Below, one piece after another: positions 1 through 4,798 of a stretch of DNA of 5,010 nt. The position numbers and the translations under genes are program-made. The DNA is taken from NCBI GenBank assembly GCA_038200385.1, contig JBBPYA010000225.1:1-5010 (forward strand). The letters run 5' to 3'. The stretch comes from JBBPYA01 sp038200385. GTDB lineage: Bacteria > Actinomycetota > Actinomycetes > Mycobacteriales > Geodermatophilaceae. The number at the start of each line of letters is the position of its first letter. The first letter of the stretch is position 1. The notes under the pieces were generated by a model, which saw nothing but the letters and a program-made list of their open reading frames with translations, made no database searches and was not told where the DNA came from.

Positions 1-152
1 AGTGCCCCGTCCGGGGGGAGGAACTCATCCCGGAACGCCGCATCCACTCCCTGACGAACACCACGAACGGCATCGTGCTTCGACTGGACTGCTACTGCGG
101 GCATCGCCATTCGGTGCGGACCGGACGCCGCGCGCTGGCCGCGGTCTCCTAG
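1..152 (+). CDS. C-terminal end of a small cysteine/histidine-containing protein, function unknown (5' end missing)
   Basis: The reading frame enters from the left edge (first whole codon at 3) and stops at TAG 150-152, leaving 49 residues. I chose this frame because its third codon positions are almost all G or C and it ends cleanly just before the convergent regX3 stop. The other open frames here overlap regX3 and lack this bias. The peptide begins Cys-Pro, continues through a polar stretch reading IHSLTNTTNGIVLRL, and then has CYCGHRH followed by a basic tail. The Cys near the start, the CxC pair and the nearby histidines suggest a small zinc-ribbon or metal-binding fold, but that is inference. 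No in-frame start codon lies inside the window, so the true length is unknown. I do not recognise the family and assign no function. The gene converges on regX3, with 18 bp between the two stop codons. Confidence 0.65.
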   Translation, partial: CPVRGEELIPERRIHSLTNTTNGIVLRLDCYCGHRHSVRTGRRALAAVS

Positions 153-157
153 GCGCG

Positions 158-174
158 CTGAGCAGGCCGCTCAG
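158..174. terminator. Weak hairpin between convergent genes, possible bidirectional terminator
   Basis: CTGAGC (158-163) pairs perfectly with GCTCAG (169-174) across a 5-nt loop, giving a 6-bp stem in the 18-bp gap between two convergent stop codons and running into the regX3 stop. A competing 5-bp stem uses AGGCC (164-168) and GGCCT (174-178). Neither strand has a T-run after the stem, so it is not a canonical intrinsic terminator. The position suits termination of both transcripts, but the stem is short and could be chance in GC-rich DNA. Confidence 0.3.
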
Positions 175-851
175 GCCTCGAACTTGTAGCCCAACCCGCG
201 CACCGTCACCAGGTGCCGCGGGTTCGACGGATCGGGTTCGAGCTTGGCGCGCAACCGCTTGACGTGGACGTCGAGGGTCTTGGTGTCCCCGACGTAGTCC
301 GCACCCCACACCCGGTCGATGAGCTGACCGCGGGTCAGGACCCGTCCGGCGTTGCGCAACAACAGCTCCAACAGGTCGAACTCCTTGAGGGGCATGCTGC
401 GCTGCTGCCCGGAGACCGTGACGACGTGCCGGTCCGGGTCCATTCGGACCGGGCCCGCCTCCAGCACCTGGCCGCCGGCCTCGTCGGGATCGCTGAGCCG
501 GCGCAGGACGGCGCGGATCCGGGCAACCAGTTCGCGCGCCGAGTACGGCTTGGTCACATAGTCGTCGGCTCCAAGCTCCAGCCCGACCACCTTGTCGATC
601 TCGGTGTCCTTGGCCGTGAGCATGATGATCGGGACCGCCGAGCGCTGCCGCAACGCGCGGCACACCTCGACGCCGGACAGCCCCGGGAGCATCAGGTCCA
701 GCAGCACGATGTCGGCGCCGGCTCGATCGAACTCGTCGAGGGCATCCGGGCCGGTCTCGGCCACGGCGACCTCGAACCCCTCGCGGCGCAGCATGTAGGA
801 CAGCGCGTCGGAGAAGGACTCCTCGTCCTCGACCACCAGAACCCTCGTCAT
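171..851 (-). CDS. regX3: RegX3-type response regulator (OmpR/PhoB family)
   Basis: This is a DNA-binding response regulator of 226 residues, the usual size for the family, and the output partner of the sensor kinase encoded just upstream. Residues 1-120 form the receiver domain. The acidic pocket is E8/D9, the phosphoacceptor is D52 in LLDLMLPG, the switch threonine is T79 in MLTAKD, and the conserved lysine is K101 in VTKPYS. Residues about 128-226 form a winged-helix DNA-binding domain, recognisable from LKEFDLLELLL, the VWG segment, TLDVHVKRLRAKLE and the closing VRGLGYKFE. In mycobacteria RegX3 controls the phosphate-starvation response, including phosphate uptake genes; that role is inferred here from similarity and gene context. 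The ATG (851-849) overlaps the senX3 TGA in an ATGA, so the two are probably translationally coupled, with only a weak GGGG-type ribosome site upstream. The order of the pair and the residue pattern favour RegX3/PhoP over other OmpR-family regulators. Confidence 0.93.
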   Translation of the reverse strand: MTRVLVVEDEESFSDALSYMLRREGFEVAVAETGPDALDEFDRAGADIVLLDLMLPGLSGVEVCRALRQRSAVPIIMLTAKDTEIDKVVGLELGADDYVTKPYSARELVARIRAVLRRLSDPDEAGGQVLEAGPVRMDPDRHVVTVSGQQRSMPLKEFDLLELLLRNAGRVLTRGQLIDRVWGADYVGDTKTLDVHVKRLRAKLEPDPSNPRHLVTVRGLGYKFEA

Positions 852-2038
852 GCGCGCGGCCCCGACCGGGCGCGGGCGGTCACCGCCGGGCTCGGCTCGT
901 AGTCCTCCTGGAGCGGAGCGGGCTGGAAGACCCCCTCCGGGGCCAGCGGGATGCGCAGGGTGAACGTGGAGCCGGCACCGAGCCGGCTGCTGACCCGCAC
1001 CCCGCCACCGTGGTTGGTCGCGATGTGCTTGACGATCGCCAGCCCGAGCCCGTTCCCGCCGGTGGCGCTGGCCCGGGCCGGGTCGACCCGGTAGAAGCGT
1101 TCGAAGATCCGGTCCTGGTCGGCCGTCGGGATCCCCTCCCCCTGGTCCATCACGGCGACCTCGGCGAACCCGGATCGGCTGCGGGTCGCCACCGTGACGC
1201 TCGTCGCCCGGTCGCTGTAGGCCACCGCGTTCGTCAACAGGTTGGTCACCGCGGTCACCAGCAGGGCCTCCGAGCCGAGCACCCCCTCGTCGCCGGAGCC
1301 GCTCACCGACAGCGTGATCGCCTTGGCGTCGGCCGCGGCCCGGGTCCGGTCCACGGCCTCGGCGATCACCGTCCGCACCGAGACCGGCTCCCGCTCCGGC
1401 AGCGGCTCTCCGCCCTGCAGCCTGGACAGGTCGATCAGCTCGCGGACCAGCCGGTTGAGCCGGGTGGTCTCCCGGGTCATCCGGGTGGAGAACCGGCGGA
1501 CGGTGTCAGGGTCGTCGGCGGCGCCCTGCATGGCCTCGGCGAGCAGCGACAAAGCGCCGACCGGCGTCTTGAGTTCGTGGCTGACGTTGGCGACGAAGTC
1601 CCGTCGTACCTCCTCGATCCGGCGCGACTCGGTCACGTCCAGCAGGAGCAGTGCCACCGACCCGCGGCTGTCCAGGCGGACCGCGTGGACGCCGACGGTC
1701 CGGGGGCCTGCTCCGAGCAGTTCGGCGTTGAGCCGGACGTCCTCCTGCCGCTGGCCGGTACGCCGGACCGTCGCGGCCAGCCGGATCAGGTGCGGGACGG
1801 CCAGTTCCCGGCCGCGGACCACGCCCAGCCCCCTGGCGGCGGCGTTGGCCAGCACGACGGCGTCCTCGGAGTCGACGACCACCGCTCCCGGCTCCATCAG
1901 TTCCAGGACACGCCGGCCCACGTCGTACCCGACCTCGGCGCGCTCCGGCTCCTCGGCGGACCGGTGCCGCGCGGACAGGAACGCGATGGTGCCGAGGACG
2001 CCGGCCAGCACACCCGCGAGCGCGATCAGGACATCCAC
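848..2038 (-). CDS. senX3: SenX3-type phosphate-sensing histidine kinase
   Basis: This is a membrane histidine kinase of 396 residues that phosphorylates RegX3. A single hydrophobic segment at about residues 3-22 (LIALAGVLAGVLGTIAF) anchors it, followed by a basic stretch. Residues about 38-138 form a PAS-like cytoplasmic sensor region (GAVVVDSEDAVVLAN through LLLLDVTES). The dimerisation domain carries the H-box FVANVSHELKTP with phosphoacceptor H154. The ATPase domain has the N-box TNLLTNAV (N266, N270), the G1 box DQGEGI (D298) and the G2 box GGNGLGLAI (327-335). The tail of about 30 residues is Pro/Arg-rich and low in complexity. There is no sizeable extracellular domain, so sensing is probably indirect, as proposed for SenX3/PhoR proteins. 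I chose the GTG at 2038-2036 because it begins the membrane segment directly and I see no other in-frame start just upstream. No Shine-Dalgarno sequence precedes it. The gene overlaps regX3 by 4 nt. Confidence 0.92.
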   Translation of the reverse strand: MDVLIALAGVLAGVLGTIAFLSARHRSAEEPERAEVGYDVGRRVLELMEPGAVVVDSEDAVVLANAAARGLGVVRGRELAVPHLIRLAATVRRTGQRQEDVRLNAELLGAGPRTVGVHAVRLDSRGSVALLLLDVTESRRIEEVRRDFVANVSHELKTPVGALSLLAEAMQGAADDPDTVRRFSTRMTRETTRLNRLVRELIDLSRLQGGEPLPEREPVSVRTVIAEAVDRTRAAADAKAITLSVSGSGDEGVLGSEALLVTAVTNLLTNAVAYSDRATSVTVATRSRSGFAEVAVMDQGEGIPTADQDRIFERFYRVDPARASATGGNGLGLAIVKHIATNHGGGVRVSSRLGAGSTFTLRIPLAPEGVFQPAPLQEDYEPSPAVTARARSGPRA

Positions 2039-2044
2039 ACCGCG

Positions 2045-2050
2045 ATGGTA
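2045..2050 (-). promoter_or_regulatory. Candidate -10 hexamer (TACCAT) for a leaderless senX3 transcript
   Basis: On the minus strand TACCAT fits the actinobacterial TANNNT -10 pattern. It ends 6 nt before the senX3 GTG, so transcription would begin at or next to the start codon. The lack of any Shine-Dalgarno match before this GTG agrees with leaderless translation, which is common in Actinobacteria. No good -35 lies 16-18 nt upstream (CAGGAT sits there). The transcription start is inferred, not shown. Confidence 0.45.
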
Positions 2051-2059
2051 GGTGCGCGA

Positions 2060-2090
2060 GCGGGCCGATCCTGGGACCGTACCGGCCCGC
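2060..2090. repeat. 8-bp perfect inverted repeat upstream of senX3
   Basis: GCGGGCCG (2060-2067) is perfectly complementary to CGGCCCGC (2083-2090) across a 15-nt spacer. As RNA from the minus strand it would form a strong GC stem downstream of gpmA and before senX3. No T-run follows, so it is not a standard intrinsic terminator. It could attenuate readthrough from the mshA unit, act as an operator, or be chance in GC-rich sequence. The spacer contains the candidate upstream -10 TACGGT. Confidence 0.4.
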
Positions 2091-2103
2091 GGCGCGCTGA
2101 CCA
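2076..2103 (-). promoter_or_regulatory. Candidate sigma-A-like promoter upstream of senX3
   Basis: On the minus strand TGGTCA (2103-2098, 4 of 6 matches to TTGACA) and TACGGT (2081-2076, a TANNNT -10) are separated by 16 nt. Transcription would begin near 2069, leaving a leader of about 30 nt before the GTG. The -35 element starts 6 nt downstream of the PHO-box-like array, where an OmpR-family activator could contact polymerase. It competes with the leaderless candidate nearer the gene, and both could be used. Support is by motif and geometry only. Confidence 0.35.
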
Positions 2104-2109
2104 GGCAAT

Positions 2110-2149
2110 GTTCACCGCGCGGACACCGGGCGTTGTCCCGTGCGACGCC
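2110..2149. promoter_or_regulatory. PHO-box-like array of 11-nt direct repeats, candidate RegX3 binding site
   Basis: Read on the plus strand, four 7-mers fall at exact 11-nt spacing: GTTCACC (2110), GGACACC (2121), GTTGTCC (2132) and CGACGCC (2143). Units 2 and 3 each match the first at 5 of 7 positions and unit 4 at 3 of 7. Streptomyces PhoP boxes are known to be built of 11-nt direct repeat units around a GTTCACC core, and mycobacterial RegX3 sites use similar GTTCACC/GGTGAAC elements. The array lies 72-112 nt upstream of the senX3 start, just upstream of a candidate -35, which fits known autoregulation of this operon. Binding by RegX3 is inference. The 7-mer alone recurs within coding sequence, so the phasing and position carry the argument. 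Confidence 0.5.
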
Positions 2150-2151
2150 GG

Positions 2152-2898
2152 CTAGCGGCCCTGGTTGCGGACCGCCTCGATCGCCGCCGCGGCGGCGTCG
2201 GCGTCCAGGTACTGCCCGCCCGGGGTGACCGGGCGGAACTCGTCGGTCAGGTCGGAGCGCAGCGGGATGCCGGTAGGGATGTTGAGCGCGACGACGGCCT
2301 GCTCGCTCATCCCGTCCAGGTGCTTCACCAGCGCCCGCAGGCTGTTGCCGTGGGCCACCACCAGAGTCGTCCGGCCGACCCGCAGGTCCGGGACGATGGC
2401 GTCGTACCAGTACGGCAACATCCGGTCGACGACGTCGGCGAGGCACTCCGTGGCCGGGCGGAGATCCGGCGGCAGCGCGGCGTAGCGCGGGTCGGCGAAC
2501 TGGCTCCACTCGTCGTCGACCGGCAGCGGCGGAGGAGGCGTGTCGTAGGAGCGGCGCCAGAGCATGAACTGCTCCTCGCCGAACTCGGCCAGCGTCGCCG
2601 CCTTGTCCTTGCCCTGCAGCGCGCCGTAGTGCCGCTCGTTGAGCCGCCAGCTGCGGCGGACCGGGATCCAGGCCCGGCCCGCCTCGGCCAGCGCCGGCTG
2701 CGCGGTCTCGATCGCGCGGCGCAGTACCGAGGTGTGGACGACGTCAGGCAGCAGGCCGTGCTCGACGAGCAGTTCGCCGCCGCGGCGCGCCTCGACCCGG
2801 CCGGTGTCGGTCAGGCCGACGTCGACCCAGCCGGTGAACAGGTTCTTCTCGTTCCAGTCGCTCTGCCCGTGCCGCAACAGGATCAAGGTGCCGATCAC
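2152..2898 (-). CDS. gpmA: 2,3-bisphosphoglycerate-dependent phosphoglycerate mutase
   Basis: This cytoplasmic enzyme of glycolysis and gluconeogenesis interconverts 3-phosphoglycerate and 2-phosphoglycerate through a phosphohistidine primed by 2,3-bisphosphoglycerate. Its 248 residues match the usual length of the cofactor-dependent family. Visible landmarks are LLRHGQSDWN with catalytic H10 and R9, NLFTGWVDVGLT (19-30), R61 in VLRRAIETA, WRLNERHYGALQGKDK with acid/base E88, WRRSYDTPPPP (114-124), VAHGNSLRALVKHL with the second catalytic H183, and LNIPTGIPL near the end. Gln12, where many bacterial enzymes have Glu, also occurs in the yeast enzyme and is not a defect. I chose the GTG at 2898-2896 because it places the family's first strand at the N-terminus and has AGGA (2909-2906) 7 nt upstream. 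It overlaps the stop of the preceding YbjN-domain gene in a GTGA, which implies translational coupling. Identity is secure. Confidence 0.96.
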   Translation of the reverse strand: MIGTLILLRHGQSDWNEKNLFTGWVDVGLTDTGRVEARRGGELLVEHGLLPDVVHTSVLRRAIETAQPALAEAGRAWIPVRRSWRLNERHYGALQGKDKAATLAEFGEEQFMLWRRSYDTPPPPLPVDDEWSQFADPRYAALPPDLRPATECLADVVDRMLPYWYDAIVPDLRVGRTTLVVAHGNSLRALVKHLDGMSEQAVVALNIPTGIPLRSDLTDEFRPVTPGGQYLDADAAAAAIEAVRNQGR

Positions 2899-3431
2899 CG
2901 GCTCATCCTGGCAGTGCCCTCGTCGGGGTCCGTGGGAGGCGCCTGCTCCGACGGGGCGGCGAAGGCGGCGAAGGCCTGCAGGTTGGCCAGGGACTCCCCG
3001 CGCCGGGCCCGCCACTCCCACTCGCGGCGGATCGAGGAGCCGAAGCCGATCTCCAGCATCGTATTGAAGTGCTCGTCGGCGTAGCTGAGCACCGAGCCGA
3101 GCAGCCGGTCCAGCTCGTCGGCGTCCACGGTGGACAGTGGCAGCCGCCCGGTCAGGTACACGTCGCCGACCTTGTCGATGCTGAAGGCCACGCCGAACAG
3201 CCGCGCGTTCAACCGCAGGAGGTACTCCCACAGCTGCTCGCGGTTCTCGTCGGGCTGCCGGCACACGAACGCCGACACCCGCAGCGCATGGGCACCCACC
3301 ACCAGCCAGCAGTTGGTCTGCAGCTTGCGCTCTCCGGGGAGGGTGACGAGGAAGCGCCCCGGCCCGGGCGACTGGTAGGTCAGCTCCCGCTCCTCCAGCG
3401 TCGCCCGGATGACCTCGTCGTGGTCGGGCAT
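2895..3431 (-). CDS. YbjN-domain protein of unknown function
   Basis: This is a 178-residue soluble protein of the YbjN/DUF1790 type, matching the protein that sits beside mshA in mycobacteria (Rv0487-like). Features include an N-terminal helical segment (EVIRATLEERELTYQ), strands with NCWLVVGAHALRVSAF at 40-55, LWEYLLRLNARLFGVAFSI (67-85), a DKVGDVYLTGRLP motif (86-98), and RREWEWRARRGESLANL (135-151). The last 25 residues or so are Ala/Pro/Asp-rich, probably disordered, and include a two-copy 9-bp tandem repeat (2955-2972) encoding AFAAFAA. No signal peptide or membrane segment is visible. The ATG (3431-3429) follows the mshA stop by 2 nt with GGTGGGG just upstream, and the stop overlaps the gpmA start. 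YbjN-fold proteins resemble secretion chaperones such as CesT, so a chaperone or binding role is possible, but no biochemical activity can be read from the sequence. Confidence 0.85.
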   Translation of the reverse strand: MPDHDEVIRATLEERELTYQSPGPGRFLVTLPGERKLQTNCWLVVGAHALRVSAFVCRQPDENREQLWEYLLRLNARLFGVAFSIDKVGDVYLTGRLPLSTVDADELDRLLGSVLSYADEHFNTMLEIGFGSSIRREWEWRARRGESLANLQAFAAFAAPSEQAPPTDPDEGTARMSR

Positions 3432-3433
3432 CC

Positions 3434-4732
3434 TCAGCGCCCCACCGGTACGGCGTAGGCCGCCGCGCCCATCGCCTCGGCGTACACCGCGAGCAGGCCG
3501 GCGGCGGTGCGGTCCCAGGAGAAGCCGGCGGCGTGCGCCACCCCGCCAGCGCCGAGGCGGCGTGCCCGCCCGGGGTCGCCGACGATCCGCGCGATGGCGG
3601 TGGCGTAGTCGGCCGGGTCGTGGCCGGCGACCAGGAGCCCGGAGCTGCCGTCGGCGACCGCGGTCGTGAGTCCGCCGACTGCGGCCGCGACAACCGGCGT
3701 ACCGCAGGCCTGCGCCTCCAGCGCGACCAGGCCGAAGGACTCGTTGTAGCTCGGGATGACCGTGACGTCCGCGGCGCGGTAGTACTCGGCCAGCCGGTCG
3801 GGTCCGACCGGGGCGACGAAGCGGACCCGCTCGCCGAGGCCCAGCTGCGCGGCCAACCGCTGCAGGGCATCCGGCTCGTCCAGGCCGGTCCCGCTCGGGG
3901 CCCCGACCGCGACGACCTGCAGCCGGGCAGCCAGCTCGGCGTTGCCGGCGCACAGTGCCGCGGCCGCCCGGATCAGGACGTGCGGGGCCTTGAGCGGCTG
4001 GATCCGCCCGACGAAGAGCAGCACCACCGCGTCGTCGCGCAGTCCGGTGGCGGCCCGGGCCTCGGCCCGGTCCCCGGGGCGGAACCGGTCCAGGTCCACC
4101 CCCGGCGCGATCGTGTAGACCCGGGCGGGGTCGGCGTCGTAGCGCTCCACCAGGTCGGCGGCCTCCCGGTCGGTGGAGGCGATCAGCCGGTCCGCCTCGG
4201 CGACCACCTGCTCCTCCCCGATCAGTCGGGCCCGCGGCTCGGGTTGGTCGTCCTCGGCCAGCGAGGCGTTCTTGACCTTGGCCAGCGTGTGCGCGCTGTG
4301 GATCAACGGCACCCCCCAGCGGTCCCGCGCCAACCAGCCGACCTGGCCGGACAGCCAGTAGTGGCTGTGGATCACGTCGTACCAGCCGGGTTCGTGCAAT
4401 GCCTCGGCGCGCAGCACGCCGCTGGTGAACGCGCACAGCTGGGCCGGGAGGTCGTTCTTGCCGAGCCCCTCGTACGGGCCGGCGACGACGTGGTGGACGG
4501 TCACGCCGGGAGCCATCTCCACCACCGGCGGCAGCTCGCTGGAGGTGGCCCGGGTGAAGATCTCCACCGCGATGCCCTGCGCGGCCAGCCGGCGGGACAC
4601 CTCGACGATGTAGACGTTCATGCCACCGGCGTCCCCGGCGCCGGGCTGGTCCAGCGGGCTGGTGTGCACCGACAGCGTCGCCACCCGACGGGGCGGCCGA
4701 GCTCGGCGGGGCGTGCCGTTGACCGAGCTCAC
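3434..4732 (-). CDS. mshA: D-inositol-3-phosphate glycosyltransferase (mycothiol biosynthesis)
   Basis: MshA catalyses the first committed step of mycothiol synthesis, moving GlcNAc from UDP-GlcNAc to 1D-myo-inositol 3-phosphate. The product is later dephosphorylated, deacetylated, joined to cysteine and acetylated. The 432-residue protein is a GT-B fold, family GT4 retaining glycosyltransferase. The N-terminal domain has HTSPLDQPGAGDAGGMNV (23-40) with the glycine-rich loop, and HSHYWLSGQVGWLARDRW (122-139). The C-terminal domain has VGRIQPLKAPH with R243 and K248, expected to bind the UDP diphosphate, and the EX7E motif E331/E339 in ESFGLVALEAQACGTPVV. I chose the GTG at 4732-4730 because AGGAGG lies 5 nt upstream. 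An earlier ATG (4831) would run into the divergent dehydrogenase gene, and the GTG at 4738 lies in the ribosome site. The gene is cytoplasmic and heads a tight unit with the ybjN-like gene and gpmA. Confidence 0.95.
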   Translation of the reverse strand: MSSVNGTPRRARPPRRVATLSVHTSPLDQPGAGDAGGMNVYIVEVSRRLAAQGIAVEIFTRATSSELPPVVEMAPGVTVHHVVAGPYEGLGKNDLPAQLCAFTSGVLRAEALHEPGWYDVIHSHYWLSGQVGWLARDRWGVPLIHSAHTLAKVKNASLAEDDQPEPRARLIGEEQVVAEADRLIASTDREAADLVERYDADPARVYTIAPGVDLDRFRPGDRAEARAATGLRDDAVVLLFVGRIQPLKAPHVLIRAAAALCAGNAELAARLQVVAVGAPSGTGLDEPDALQRLAAQLGLGERVRFVAPVGPDRLAEYYRAADVTVIPSYNESFGLVALEAQACGTPVVAAAVGGLTTAVADGSSGLLVAGHDPADYATAIARIVGDPGRARRLGAGGVAHAAGFSWDRTAAGLLAVYAEAMGAAAYAVPVGR

Positions 4733-4736
4733 ACCC

Positions 4737-4743
4737 ACCTCCT
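4737..4743 (-). promoter_or_regulatory. Ribosome-binding site that fixes the mshA start
   Basis: On the minus strand AGGAGGT is a full match to the anti-Shine-Dalgarno sequence. AGGAGG is separated from the GTG at 4732 by 5 nt. It is the strongest ribosome site in the window and is the reason to prefer that GTG over the upstream in-frame ATG at 4831. The in-frame GTG at 4738 begins inside it. Confidence 0.8.
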
Positions 4744-4750
4744 CGCGGCA

Positions 4751-4792
4751 ATCCTGCCCCAGCCGAACCCGCGGTGCCGGGTCGGGCAGGAT
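4751..4792. repeat. 9-bp inverted repeat in the divergent mshA/dehydrogenase promoter region
   Basis: ATCCTGCCC (4751-4759) is the exact reverse complement of GGGCAGGAT (4784-4792). The arms are separated by 24 bp, and arm centres lie 33 bp apart, about three helical turns, so both face the same side of the helix. The repeat fills most of the 66-bp gap that must hold both promoters and overlaps the likely ribosome site of the plus-strand gene. It may be an operator for a regulator acting on both genes, or a hairpin in the dehydrogenase leader. No regulator is identifiable, and I see no convincing -35/-10 pair here. Confidence 0.45.
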
Positions 4793-4798
4793 CGGGCC

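Noticed and set aside
959..965. GGTGAAC 7-mers inside coding sequence (959-965 in senX3, 2833-2839 in gpmA, 4424-4430 in mshA) as further RegX3 sites
   Set aside because: They are isolated, lack 11-nt phased neighbours, and each lies within conserved protein-coding codons. They show that the 7-mer alone is not evidence of a site.
2121..2138. GGACA (2121-2125) with TGTCC (2134-2138) as a gpmA terminator
   Set aside because: The 5-bp stem is weak, no T-run follows on the minus strand, and the bases are better explained as units 2 and 3 of the phased repeat array.
1010..2155. Long open plus-strand frame opposite senX3, and similar long frames opposite gpmA and regX3
   Set aside because: The translations are Arg/Gly/Pro-rich with no recognisable domains, and the opposite strand encodes clear kinase, mutase and regulator motifs. 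Long antisense frames are expected in very GC-rich DNA.
2039..2509. Upstream extension of the senX3 reading frame into gpmA
   Set aside because: The extra residues are low-complexity Arg/Pro/Gly sequence lying antisense-frame over gpmA, and SenX3 homologues begin at the membrane segment. The GTG at 2038 gives the normal length.
2861..2864. Gln12 in the gpmA RHGQS motif as a damaged active site
   Set aside because: The same Gln occurs in the active yeast phosphoglycerate mutase, and all catalytic residues (R9, H10, R61, E88, H183) are present.
2955..2972. Two-copy GGCGGCGAA tandem repeat as a functional repeat element
   Set aside because: It has only two copies, lies in frame in the low-complexity C-terminal tail of the YbjN-domain protein, and is explained by Ala/Phe codon repetition.
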